Assembly (NCBI RefSeq): GCF_001584165.1
Contig: NZ_CP013233.1
Coordinates: forward strand, 2,736,620-2,800,619
DNA from: Collimonas arenae
GTDB taxonomy: Bacteria > Pseudomonadota > Gammaproteobacteria > Burkholderiales > Burkholderiaceae_D
DNA length: 64,000 nt
Direction: 5' to 3'
The translations under genes and the position numbers were made by a program. The notes under the pieces were generated by a model, which had not been told where the DNA came from, did no database searches, and saw only the letters and a program-made list of their open reading frames with translations. Within the stretch, counting starts at the first letter, position 1. Each line of letters starts with the position of its first letter. Below are positions 46,134 through 55,805 of the stretch, one piece after another.

Positions 46134-46985
46134 GTGAACACATCCACACCATTGATGGTCAGGAAATTATTGGTCGACCTATCGCAAGGCTTCCCACGCC
46201 ACTGGTTGGGCGGCAAGGCGTTCCGCACGCAGTATTTCAATGCCCTGTCGATGAGCTTTCCGGTCGGAGAACAGGAATTCATCGACGCCGTGCGCGCGGC
46301 AGCGGAAATGCTACCGACTGATGCCGACCACACGTCCCTGCGCGCCACCATCCAGGATTTTGTCGGCCAGGAAGCCACCCATCGGCGTATCCACGGACTC
46401 TACAACGACGAGTTGGAAAAACAAGGCCTGGTCAATCACTGGCAAGACTGGGCGCGCAACCAGATTGAACTGGGACGCCAACGCGGTGTGCCGCCACTGA
46501 GCCGCCTGGCCGTCACCGCAGCGTTTGAGCATTGCACCGCCGTACTTGCCGACGTCACGCTGCGCCATCCCGAAATTCTGGACGGCGCTGATCCAATGCT
46601 GGCCACGCTATGGCGCTGGCACGCGGTCGAAGAAACCGAGCACAAGGCAGTCGCCTTTGATCTGTACCGCACTCTGGGCGGCGACCGCTGGACGCGCGTG
46701 CGCTGGTATATGTATGCGATGTGGAGTTTCACCACAAGGGCAACCGGACAAACCGTCAACAACCTGTGGCATGACCGGGTGCTGTTCAAACCCGGCACAT
46801 GGCTCGATGCAGCCAGCTTTTTCTTTGGCCGACACGGTTTGTTCTGGCTGACGGTTGGGCCGCTTTTCAGTTACATGAAGCGCGATTTCCACCCTTGGCA
46901 GCATGACAACCGCGAACTGGCGACGAAATGGCTGAACGCCAATGCAGGTCGCTACAGCATCGTACGCGGACCGAAAGAAGCCTAA
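46134..46985 (+). CDS. Predicted metal-dependent hydrolase (PF10118 type)
   Basis: The roughly 283-residue protein has paired Glu/His motifs typical of the family and reminiscent of di-iron four-helix proteins: FVGQEATHRRIHGLYN, AFEHCTAVLAD and LWRWHAVEETEHKAVAFDLY. These are candidate metal ligands. The start is GTG 46134 after AAGGCAG, with an ATG seven codons later as alternative. Controlled most likely by the divergent TetR. The reaction is unknown; relatives are often induced by hydrophobic compounds. Confidence 0.75.
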   Translation: MNTSTPLMVRKLLVDLSQGFPRHWLGGKAFRTQYFNALSMSFPVGEQEFIDAVRAAAEMLPTDADHTSLRATIQDFVGQEATHRRIHGLYNDELEKQGLVNHWQDWARNQIELGRQRGVPPLSRLAVTAAFEHCTAVLADVTLRHPEILDGADPMLATLWRWHAVEETEHKAVAFDLYRTLGGDRWTRVRWYMYAMWSFTTRATGQTVNNLWHDRVLFKPGTWLDAASFFFGRHGLFWLTVGPLFSYMKRDFHPWQHDNRELATKWLNANAGRYSIVRGPKEA

Positions 46986-47116
46986 AGCACATTAAAACGA
47001 CAATAAACCGCAACAAAACTCCTTTGCTTCTGTCGAATCGACTGAATATTAGAGCCAGCAATGGACTAAAATGCCATCCGCCGCTTCCATTTAGCCGATT
47101 CAAGGAGTTTTCGTTT

Positions 47117-47734
47117 ATGTCCAGGATGTCCAGGTTATTGCCCGCCTTAGTCGGTGTCTCGCTGGTGGGTGTCATCGCAGGTTGCTCGACCACAAAATCC
47201 GCGGTGTACCAGGGCGAAGAATTCAGCGACACCAGCACCTTCTCCCATGATTTTGCCAGCTCCGGGCCGGCAACCTGTGAGGCCGTGCGACGCACCCTGC
47301 TAAGTCAGGGCTACATCATCAAACAGGCAAAAGCGGATCTGGTGGACGGCCACAAGCACTTCCAGCCGGAAAGCGATGTGCACGTCGAAATCGAGTTCCA
47401 TGTGGTGTGCGCCGCCAACGACAAACAAGGCAAAAGCACCACCGTGTTCGTCAGCGCCACGCAGGATCGCTACGCGTTAAAGAAAACCAACAACTCCGCC
47501 AGCGTAGGCTTGAGCGTGCTCGGATCGGTATCGATGCCGATCGGCAGCACATCGGATTCACTGGTGAAGGTTGCCAGCGAGACCATTCCTGCCGGTCAGT
47601 TCTATGATCGCTTCTTCGGCCTCACCGAACATTACCTCGGCCTGGACGGCGGCGCCCCTGTCGTCGATTTCGACGATGAACCGGCACTGCCTACCAAGTC
47701 GGCAACCAAAACTATCGAAGAATCACGCCCCTGA
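47117..47734 (+). CDS. DUF2242-type lipoprotein
   Basis: The protein has 205 residues. AAGGAG lies ten bases before ATG 47117; another ATG nine bases later is possible. The lipobox is IAGC, then STTKSAVYQGEEFSDTSTFSHDFASSGPATCEAVRRTLLSQGYIIKQA, with SKP-like beta strands to the C terminus (TIPAGQFYDRFFGLTEHYL). It matches DUF2242 of Burkholderiales; function unknown. Probably outer-membrane attached. Confidence 0.7.
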   Translation: MSRMSRLLPALVGVSLVGVIAGCSTTKSAVYQGEEFSDTSTFSHDFASSGPATCEAVRRTLLSQGYIIKQAKADLVDGHKHFQPESDVHVEIEFHVVCAANDKQGKSTTVFVSATQDRYALKKTNNSASVGLSVLGSVSMPIGSTSDSLVKVASETIPAGQFYDRFFGLTEHYLGLDGGAPVVDFDDEPALPTKSATKTIEESRP

Positions 47735-47842
47735 AATGCAGAAAGGGCACGCATTTGTACCCACGCATCATGAGCCCGCGGCATCGGCAAGCTCTGTTCT
47801 GCGCGGGCACAAAGCGTGCCCAACCACCAACTTAAAGCGCTT

Positions 47843-49773
47843 TTAGAACGCTTTTTTCAGGCCAACCTGAAACGAATTGATCTTGTTGCCGCCTGCGAAC
47901 TGGCCGTTATAGCTGGCGTAAGCACTGAAATCGGTTGCCAGCGCAATGCTTGCTCCCAGTTCCGCACGCGCGCTGTTGGATGGCCCAAGATAAGCCGGCA
48001 AGCCGAAGCTACCCGCCATGCCGACGATATTGGCGCGGACATCGCGTTCGCTATCATCGAATTCCTTCTCCCAAGCCAGCTTGGCAAACGGCTTCACTTC
48101 ATATGAACCCAGCGTCAGCTTGCTGCTGACTTGCGCGCCAAGGCTGGATACCAGCGAATTGCGCGTTTGCGACTGGAAGTTCATGGCGGTGCTGTCGTTG
48201 CCGTTTTCCGAATAACCACCAACATTCACCTGTTGCCAGGTCAATGTGCCGACCGGGCTGAGTACCAGTGCGCCGACGTTGAAATCGTACTGGCCGCCGA
48301 TACGCAACAGGAATTGATGACCGTTGGTGTCGCCGCTTTCGCTACGCGTCGCCGGACCCAGCGCGATGTTACGGGTCACATCGTTGTATTGCAGCGAGCC
48401 AACCATACCGATTGCGTTCAGCGCCCAGGCGCCATCGCGATACTGGGTATACGCCGACAGCATTGCTTGATCCAGCTTGAAGCCGCCTGTATTGCCACCG
48501 AACTCTGCCTTGTTATGGGCAAAGCCGAAAGCGCCGCCAACTGTGACATTCTGGTTGACCGCGTAATCGACGCCCACAGTCAAGCTGTTGGCCGAACCGT
48601 CCAGGCCGGGATTATTGTTGTTGTGATCGAGGCTCTGGTGTGTATTGTCATAGGCTGCATACGCTTCGACCTGACCGGCGCGCGGTGTCAGGCGCAAGCG
48701 ATCATCGATGGCGTGTGTGAAAGTCTGCGCGCTGGCCAGCGGCGCCTCGGCCAGCATGCCGATCTGCCCTGGCGCCTGCAGCACCGACACAACGTATTGC
48801 GCCAGGATCGCGTGGCCGGCACCGGTTGGGTGCACGCCATCGGCAAACAGATAAGTCTGGTCGGCGTTAGGGGCCACCAGCGTCGACAGCGTACAGTTGC
48901 CCGAAGAACTGGTGGTACAAGCCGGGCTGGTGACATTGGTAAAGCCATACAGGCCAGGATTGGCAATCACTTCACGCAGCATGCCGAAGGCATTCAGCGC
49001 CACGATGTTGCCGCCAAGTCCGTTCAAGCCATTGTTCAGCGCGGTGTTGAAACTCGTCGACGAAGCCGTCCACAAGGTCGACAACGCAGGAATCGCAGAG
49101 CCCTCCGGAGTGCGCCCGATGTCCGGCAGATTAATTACCAGCACGGTGCCGGCACCTGCCTGCTGCAGGCGCTTGACCAGGCTGACCACATTGGCCGCTT
49201 CACCGGTGACTTCCTTGATCGTCTGCAATGCGGCGGCCGTCTGCGTCGCAGGATTGAGCAGGCTCGCCATATTGCTTTGGGTGTAGCCGAAGACGTCGTT
49301 GGCACCTGCCCAGACCGTATACAAGCCTTTGCTATCCAGTCTTGGATTGGCAGCCAGATAGCCGTCAACCTGGCTGGTTACCGTCGGCACCAAAGGCCCT
49401 GTCGCAGCGCTGGGCCAACCGTTCTGGCTGGTCACGCGGGCGCCGCCGACTGCATAATCAGTGCCGCCGGCCGGTTGGGCGCCGCTTGGCGTCAATATCG
49501 CCGCCGGATTGGCCGCCGCGCCATAGTGGTGCGCGACGATTTGCGCCCACACCGGATCGGGATTGGTCGTGAACGACGCCTGCTGGCCGACGCCGGTAAA
49601 GAACCCGCTGTCTGTCAGCGAGTCGCCGAAAAAACCATTTGGGAAAAATTCGCCGCGGAGGCAGAGGAACTGACGATCAGTCCGGCGCCGAGTATGGCAA
49701 CCGTACGAGTTGCCAACGTCAACGCACGCGCCATCGGACGCAGCCGGAATGGCTTGGGTAAAGATAAACTCAA
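47843..49773 (-). CDS. GDSL esterase/lipase autotransporter (EstA-like), one apparent frameshift
   Basis: A TTG at 49773, six bases after AAGGAG, starts a long signal peptide ending SSSASA and ANFSQMVF. Here the frame breaks in a run of six T; a seventh T restores FFGDSLTDSGFF (GDSL block I with the catalytic Ser). The 569-codon open part carries block III (GANDVFGY) and block V (DGVHPTGAGH, catalytic Asp and His), then a roughly 270-residue autotransporter beta-barrel ending in Phe. Restored length is 643 residues. The esterase would be displayed on the cell surface. Confidence 0.87.
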
Positions 49774-49985
49774 TTGTGTCTCCTTCTTGTATTTATGAAT
49801 GCAGCGACGTTAATATCTGCCTCCTCACCAGCCTTGTCAATCAAACCGCATAGACAAAACCCTCTGAATCGGGCGACATCACATTCAGGACGCAAAACCG
49901 CTTGGTTTTTACGCCGGTTATGCCAAACTGTATGGCGCATTTGGGGCGCCAGCGATGCACTCCCCTCCTTACACTCAAGTCGATC

Positions 49986-50453
49986 ATGGATAAAATAGAT
50001 AAACAGATTCTCGCCATCCTGCAGGAGGACGCCACCACGCCGGTCGCGGAAATCGCCGAGAAGGTGAATCTGTCGTCGACGCCTTGCTGGCGCCGCATCC
50101 AGAAAATGGAAGAAGATGGCGTGATCGTGCGCCGGGTGGCGCTGCTTGATGCTGGCAAACTGAATGTCGGCGTCACGGTTTTCGTGCTGATCAAGACCAA
50201 CCAGCACAATGCCACCTGGTATGAACAGTTCAGCAATACGGTGAAGATGATTCCGGAAGTGGTCGAGTTTTACCGCATGAGCGGCAACATCGATTATCTG
50301 TTGCGGGTGGTGGTGCCCAACATTGCCGCCTACGATGCGGTGTACCAGAAGCTTACGCAGTCGAACGCGCTGTTCGACGTCAACGCCAGCTTTGCGATGG
50401 AGCAGATCAAGCACACCACGGCGCTGCCGCTTGGCTACGCCGGGTTGGATTGA
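49986..50453 (+). CDS. Lrp/AsnC-family regulator
   Basis: The 155-residue protein has HTH (DKIDKQILAILQEDATTPVAEIAEKVNLSSTPCWRRIQKMEEDGVI) and RAM domain (EQFSNTVKMIPEVVEFYRMSGNIDYLLRVVVPNIAAYDAVYQKL). It is divergent from the autotransporter and convergent with metC. The closest characterised subgroup includes amino-acid-responsive regulators such as BkdR and DecR-type; the target is unknown. Confidence 0.87.
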   Translation: MDKIDKQILAILQEDATTPVAEIAEKVNLSSTPCWRRIQKMEEDGVIVRRVALLDAGKLNVGVTVFVLIKTNQHNATWYEQFSNTVKMIPEVVEFYRMSGNIDYLLRVVVPNIAAYDAVYQKLTQSNALFDVNASFAMEQIKHTTALPLGYAGLD

Positions 50454-50570
50454 CAGCACCGAGCCGGATTTAGCAACTTACAGCGAAATCGCTCGATGTA
50501 GCCGACACTCCCTTTGTACCGCGATTGACGCCATGCCTGGGTCACACCGGCTTGACCTCCCCAGCCCCAC

Positions 50571-50648
50571 CGTCATTCCCGCGAACGCGGGAATCCATTT
50601 TCATCATCGCACTCAGCAATTTGGATCCCCGCGTTCGCGGGGATGACG
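50571..50648. repeat. Dispersed palindromic (REP-like) element, copy 2
   Basis: CGTCATTCCCGCGAACGCGGG begins the element and CCCCGCGTTCGCGGGGATGACG ends it in inverse orientation. Each arm is itself palindromic, with AATCCATTTTC and TTTGGAT inside. It lies between the converging lrp and metC genes, as copy 1 lies between two converging genes. Confidence 0.7.
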
Positions 50649-50695
50649 ACGCTGCTGTAGGGGTTGTCCAGGTAACAGAACTTAGTTAAACAGCA

Positions 50696-51907
50696 TTACA
50701 ACTCAAAGCGCCTTTTCCATCTGCGTGAACGCTTGCCCATATCACTCACCAGATCTTCGATATTTTCCAGGCCGACATGGATCCGCACCAGCGGATTCTG
50801 GTAGCTCTTCCGCGACGCCACGCGTGTCGGCGGTTTATCCAGCGGCAAGGCCAAGCTTTCAAAGCCACCCCATGACAAGCCGATGCCGAACAACTCCAGG
50901 CTGGAGAAAAATTTCGACAAGGCCGGCCGGCCGACTTCTTTCAATTCAATCGTGAACAAGCCGCTGGCGCCGAGGAAATCGCGTTGCCATAGCTTATGGC
51001 CCGGATCGGACGCCAACGCCGGATGCAGCACGCTCTCCACCAGCGGCTGAGTCCGCAAGTACTCTGCCAGCTGGATACCGCTCTCCCAGTGCTGACGCAG
51101 GCGCACCGACATGCTGCGCATGCCGCGCAAAGCCAGGTAGATATCGTCCGGACCGGCAGTCTGGCCGAAATCGTGTGCGCCGTGCTTGAGGATGCACCAG
51201 GCGCGTTCGTTGGCGCTGGCGACGCCCAGCAAGGCGTCAGAGTGTCCAACGATGTATTTGGTGGCAGCGTGGATCGACACATCCACGCCATGTTCAAACG
51301 GCTTGAAAAACAGTGGCGTGGCCCATGTATTGTCCAGCAGCACGTAAGCGCCGACCTTGTGTGCCTCCTCAGCGATCGCCGGAATATCTTGTACCTCGAA
51401 AGTCCACGAACCGGGCGACTCGACAAACACCACGCTGGTATTCGGGCGCAACAGATTGCGAATCTCGCCGCCAATCAGCGGATCGAAAAACTCGACGTCG
51501 ATGCCCATGCGGCGCAGCACGCGATCAGCGAAGGTACGCGTCGGGCCGTATACGCTATCGGTGATCAGGACATGATCGCCGCTCTTGACGAAGGCCATGA
51601 TGCTATGGGTGCAAGCCGACAGGCCGGATGGGAACACCAGGCAGTTATGGCCACCTTCGAGCGTGGTGATGGCCTGCTCGAAGGAACGCGTAGTCGGCGT
51701 GCCGAAACGGCCGTAGTTCGCCATCGGGTTATCGATCTGGCGGCTGGCTTCCCAATCTTCCAGGTTGTTGGCGATGATGGTGGAACCACGGAATACCGGC
51801 GTATTCACCATCCCGGCGAAGCGCGACGGCTCGCGGCCGATGTGGGCCAATTGCGTGTCAACGTGGGCCGGCATCGAAGGCGAACCTGAATTTTTATCGA
51901 AAGACAT
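50696..51907 (-). CDS. metC: Cystathionine beta-lyase
   Basis: PLP enzyme cleaving cystathionine to homocysteine, pyruvate and ammonia. The 403-residue protein has NYGRFGTPTTRSFEQAITTLEGG, FPSGLSACTHSIMAFVKSGDHVLITDSVYGPTR, LDNTWATPLFFKPFEHGVD and the Schiff-base Lys217 in HAATKYIVGHSD. The SLSWGGFESL-type block (GIGLSWGGFESLALP) is the MetC form rather than MetB. GGAG precedes ATG 51907. Confidence 0.9.
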   Translation of the reverse strand: MSFDKNSGSPSMPAHVDTQLAHIGREPSRFAGMVNTPVFRGSTIIANNLEDWEASRQIDNPMANYGRFGTPTTRSFEQAITTLEGGHNCLVFPSGLSACTHSIMAFVKSGDHVLITDSVYGPTRTFADRVLRRMGIDVEFFDPLIGGEIRNLLRPNTSVVFVESPGSWTFEVQDIPAIAEEAHKVGAYVLLDNTWATPLFFKPFEHGVDVSIHAATKYIVGHSDALLGVASANERAWCILKHGAHDFGQTAGPDDIYLALRGMRSMSVRLRQHWESGIQLAEYLRTQPLVESVLHPALASDPGHKLWQRDFLGASGLFTIELKEVGRPALSKFFSSLELFGIGLSWGGFESLALPLDKPPTRVASRKSYQNPLVRIHVGLENIEDLVSDMGKRSRRWKRRFEL

Positions 51908-52224
51908 GGTGAAGCACTCCATCCAGAGCTGTACGGCGACATTACCTAGGTCTATTGTAGAGTTTGGGTGCTGGAAAATTATTGCAACAACAGGACGCGA
52001 ATGCGGTGTTATTAGAATGTTTTTCTAATAATTTAAAAATTAAAGATAAATTAACCCATAAAAATCAATTTATACAGCTTCATCGCCTACTTCATTTGCC
52101 AAATCTTCCCACGCCATTAATATGTAATACATATTAATAACAAACAAATCATATATTTGACACGATGTAATGGGCAAGGCAATCTATCGTCAGCCTAAAA
52201 GCCATTCTTCTGGAGACTGAAACC
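51908..52224. other. AT-rich divergent promoter region between metC and ilvD
   Basis: This 317-base region is far more AT-rich (from about 52015 to 52160) than the surrounding genes. It holds a perfect inverted repeat at 52116-52138 and a TTGACA at 52157-52162 whose -10 partner (CAATCT, 17 bases on) is weak. No gene seen. Confidence 0.55.
52116..52138. promoter_or_regulatory. 23-base palindrome upstream of ilvD
   Basis: ATTAATATG (52116-52124) and CATATTAAT (52130-52138) are exact complements around TAATA. It lies about 20 bases upstream of the TTGACA that could be the ilvD -35, the usual place of an activator site. The symmetry fits a LysR- or Lrp-type dimer. Confidence 0.5.
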
Positions 52225-54099
52225 ATGCCGCAATATCGTTCCCGCACCACCACCCACGGCCGTAACATGGCCGGCGCCCGCGCACTCTGGCGCGCCACCG
52301 GCATGAAAGACGGCGATTTCGACAAACCGATCATTGCGGTGGTCAACTCCTTTACCCAATTCGTGCCAGGCCACGTCCATCTGAAGGACCTGGGCCAGAT
52401 GGTCGCGCGTGAAATTGAAGCCGCCGGCGGCGTCGCCAAGGAATTCAACACCATTGCAGTCGATGACGGCATCGCCATGGGCCATGGCGGCATGCTGTAT
52501 TCGCTGCCATCGCGCGAACTGATCGCCGATTCGGTCGAATACATGGTCAATGCCCATTGCGCCGATGCGATGGTATGCATCTCCAACTGCGACAAAATCA
52601 CGCCCGGCATGTTGATGGCCGCGATGCGCCTCAACATTCCTGTCGTGTTCGTTTCCGGCGGTCCGATGGAGGCCGGCAAGGTAGTTGAAAAGCTGCCAGG
52701 CGTGGCCGTAATCGACCAGAAGATTTTCAAGATCGACTTGGTAGACGCCATGATCAAGGCTGGCGACGCCTCGGTCAGCGACGCTGACATCGCGGAAATC
52801 GAACGCTCGGCCTGCCCGACTTGCGGCTCCTGTTCCGGCATGTTTACCGCCAACTCGATGAACTGCCTGACCGAAGCGCTGGGCCTGGCTCTGCCTGGCA
52901 ACGGCACTATCCTCGCCACCCACGCCGACCGCAAGGAATTGTTCCTGCGCGCCGGCCGCCTGATCGTTGAACTGGCCAAGCGTTACTACGAACAGGACGA
53001 CGATTCGGTGTTGCCACGCACGATCGCCACCAAGGCTTCGTTCGAGAACGCCATGACGCTGGATGTCGCCATGGGCGGCTCCACCAACACCGTGCTGCAC
53101 TTGCTGGCAGCGGCGCAGGAAGCTGAAGTCGATTTCAAGATGGCCGACATCGATCGCATCTCGCGTCACGTGCCCTGCCTGTGCAAGGTAGCGCCGATGA
53201 CTGACAAATATCATATCGAAGACGTGCACCGCGCCGGCGGCATCGTCAGCATCCTCGGCGAACTGGCGCGCGCCGGCCTGCTCGACACCAGCCGTCCGAC
53301 CATCCATAGCAAGACGCTGGGTGACGCCATCGCCAATAACGACATCACGCAAACCCAGGACGCCGCCGTGCACAAGCTGTTCAGCGCAGCGCCGGGCGGC
53401 GTGCCAACCCAGACCGCGTTTTCACAGGAAAAACGCTTTACCAGCCTCGACACCGACCGCAGCAACGGCTGCATCCGCGACAAGGCGCACGCCTATTCGC
53501 AAGATGGCGGCCTGGCGGTCCTGTATGGCAACCTGGCGGAAAACGGCTGTATCGTCAAAACTGCTGGCGTCGATGAAAGCATCCTCAAATTCAGCGGTCG
53601 TGCACGCGTCTTTGAAAGCCAGGACGATGCGGTGGAAGCGATCTTGGGCGACACTGTGCACGCCGGCGATGTCGTCATCATCCGCTACGAAGGCCCGAAA
53701 GGCGGCCCAGGCATGCAAGAAATGCTGTATCCAACTTCCTACATCAAATCCAAGGGCCTGGGCAAATCCTGCGCGCTGTTTACCGATGGCCGCTTTTCCG
53801 GCGGCTCCTCCGGCCTGGTGATCGGCCATGCTTCTCCAGAAGCGGCGGAAGGCGGTGCCATCGGCCTGGTGGAAGAAGGCGACATCATCGAAATCGATAT
53901 TCCGGAACGCCGCATGCACCTGAAAATCAGCGACAGCGATCTGGCGCAACGACGCGCGGCAATGGAAGCCAAGGGCAAGGATGCCTGGAAACCGGTGGAT
54001 CGCCAGCGTTACGTATCCCAGGCGTTGCAAGCCTATGCTGCCATGGCGACCTCGGCCGATCGCGGCGCGGTAAGAGATATCAGCCAGCTCAAGCGCTGA
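52225..54099 (+). CDS. ilvD: Dihydroxy-acid dehydratase
   Basis: Fe-S enzyme of branched-chain amino acid synthesis (dihydroxy acid to 2-keto acid). The 624-residue protein has cluster cysteines in [13 protein letters not shown] (Cys122) and [19 protein letters not shown], the catalytic region [13 protein letters not shown] and the C-terminal [29 protein letters not shown] lies nine bases before the ATG. Monocistronic: a palindrome upstream and a terminator downstream. Confidence 0.95.
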   Translation: MPQYRSRTTTHGRNMAGARALWRATGMKDGDFDKPIIAVVNSFTQFVPGHVHLKDLGQMVAREIEAAGGVAKEFNTIAVDDGIAMGHGGMLYSLPSRELIADSVEYMVNAHCADAMVCISNCDKITPGMLMAAMRLNIPVVFVSGGPMEAGKVVEKLPGVAVIDQKIFKIDLVDAMIKAGDASVSDADIAEIERSACPTCGSCSGMFTANSMNCLTEALGLALPGNGTILATHADRKELFLRAGRLIVELAKRYYEQDDDSVLPRTIATKASFENAMTLDVAMGGSTNTVLHLLAAAQEAEVDFKMADIDRISRHVPCLCKVAPMTDKYHIEDVHRAGGIVSILGELARAGLLDTSRPTIHSKTLGDAIANNDITQTQDAAVHKLFSAAPGGVPTQTAFSQEKRFTSLDTDRSNGCIRDKAHAYSQDGGLAVLYGNLAENGCIVKTAGVDESILKFSGRARVFESQDDAVEAILGDTVHAGDVVIIRYEGPKGGPGMQEMLYPTSYIKSKGLGKSCALFTDGRFSGGSSGLVIGHASPEAAEGGAIGLVEEGDIIEIDIPERRMHLKISDSDLAQRRAAMEAKGKDAWKPVDRQRYVSQALQAYAAMATSADRGAVRDISQLKR

Positions 54100-54437
54100 T
54101 TGCCGGGTCAGTTACGTAGCGGCATGCAGCATTGTGTCGCAGCGTAGAGTTGTCCGAAAAAGTGTAACTCTATGTAAAAGGGGCCGGTGCGAACCGGCCT
54201 CTTTTTCGTATACTTCCATGTCGGAAAGCGTTTTCAAGATGCTCTGCAACGCTTGCCGGGAGCCATATTATCGGCCTCGATATGGTAAAGTTGCGAACCG
54301 TTTCCCGCAGCAGATTTGCCTAGGGATAACGTAATCGCAAACGTAATCGATTTCCCGGCGAATTGCATGACAGTTCCCGCAATTCCTTCCGTTATCGCTC
54401 CCCTGAACCAAACTGTAGGATCGGCATCCACCAGCAG
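54100..54437. other. Intergenic region after ilvD
   Basis: Apart from the terminator, this 338-base gap holds a 10-base direct repeat AACGTAATCG at 54328-54337 and 54340-54349 (12-base period) and CCATAT...ATATGG around 54262-54284. These may be regulator sites for the flavoprotein gene downstream. No gene seen. Confidence 0.4.
54176..54206 (+). terminator. Rho-independent terminator after ilvD
   Basis: GGCCGGT (54182-54188) pairs with ACCGGCC (54193-54199), followed by TCTTTTT and preceded by AAAAG, so it may work in both directions. It ends the ilvD transcript. Confidence 0.75.
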
Positions 54438-55714
54438 ATGACATCGTTGAATCATTCTGAAGCGCAAAAGAGAACCGTAGCGGTCATCGGTGGCGGCCCC
54501 GCAGGCCTGATGGCGGCTGAAGTGCTGGCTGCCGGCGGCGTGCAGGTCGAGGTGTATGACGCCATGCCTTCGGTCGGCCGCAAATTCCTGTTGGCGGGAA
54601 AAGGCGGCATGAACCTGACGCACTCCGAACCCTACGATGCCTTCCTGTCGCGTTACGGCGCACGTCGCCCGCACATCGCGCCGCTGCTGGACCAGTTTTC
54701 CCCGGACGCGTTGCGCGAATGGGTGCATGCACTGGGAATCGATACCTTTGTCGGTTCGTCCGGCCGCGTCTTCCCGACCGACATGAAAGCAGCCCGCTGC
54801 TGCGCGCCTGGCTACATCGGCTGCGCCAGGCCGGCGTGCAATTTCACATGCGGCATCGCTGGCTGGGATGGCGCGAAGCCGGTACACTCTCTTTCGAAAC
54901 GCCGCAAGGCGCACGCACCGTCAGTGCCGATGCGGTACTGCTGGCGCTGGGCGGCGGCAGCTGGGCACGGCTTGGCTCAGACGCCAAATGGGTGCCGTTG
55001 CTGGCCAGGTACGATGTGCCAATCGCCCCATTGCAGCCGGCCAATTGCGGCTTCGACGTTGGCTGGAGTGAATATTTTCGCGCTCGTTTTGCCGGCGACC
55101 ATCTCAAGTCGATCGCCATCACAGTCGACAACGATGGCAATACCCTGAACGAACAACCCGGCTTCCGCAAACAAGGCGAATTCGTTGTCACCGCCCACGG
55201 TGTTGAAGGCAGTCTGATCTATGCGCTGGCGGCCGGACTGCGGGATCGGATTGTTGCCGAAGGCAGCGTCGTCATCCATCTTGACCTGTTGCCGGACTGG
55301 CCGCTGCAGCGCGTGATTGACGAAGTCTCTCGTCCGCGCGGTGCACGCTCATGGTCCAGCCACCTGCAAAGCCGCTTAGGCCTGAAAGGCGTCAAGACAG
55401 GATTGTTGCGCGAACTGGTGGCGCCCGCCGATTTTATCGATCCGCTGTCGCTGGCCAATGCCATCAAGGCACTGCCATTGACCCTGCTGGCGCCACGGCC
55501 TATCGATGAAGCGATCAGCAGCGCCGGCGGCGTGACATTTGAAGGTCTCGACCAACATCTGATGCTGAAGGCCATGCCAGGCGTATTCTGCGCCGGCGAA
55601 ATGCTCGATTGGGAAGCGCCGACCGGCGGCTATCTGTTGAGCGCCTGCCTGGCTTCCGGACGTGTCGCCGGCAATGGCGCATTGAGCTGGTTACAGAGAG
55701 TTGCGGTAGCATGA
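54438..55714 (+). CDS. BaiN/HI0933-type NAD(P)/FAD-dependent oxidoreductase, one apparent frameshift
   Basis: The flavoprotein opens VAVIGGGPAGLMAAEVLAAGGVQVEVYDAMPSVGRKFLLAGKGGMNLTHSEP, the dinucleotide fold and family signature. The frame breaks after PTDMKAA; one C added to the CCC run near 54795 gives KAAPLLRAWLHRL and continues to VFCAGEMLDWEAPTGGYLLSACLASGRVAG. Restored length 425 residues. The family (TIGR03862-like branch) is largely uncharacterised; substrate unknown. The start is ATG 54438, with a weak ribosome-binding site. Confidence 0.83.
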
Positions 55715-55805
55715 TCGGCGCGCGCGTAGAGCGTTTACTAACGAACCATGCAGCTTCCAGCGAAGCTGCTATCAAATTTGCAATCAAGTGGACAAGGTTG
55801 AATCG

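Noticed and set aside
48131..49798. 555-codon open frame on the plus strand
   Set aside because: Antisense to the GDSL autotransporter; composition (Arg/Gln-rich) is typical of shadow frames in high-GC DNA.
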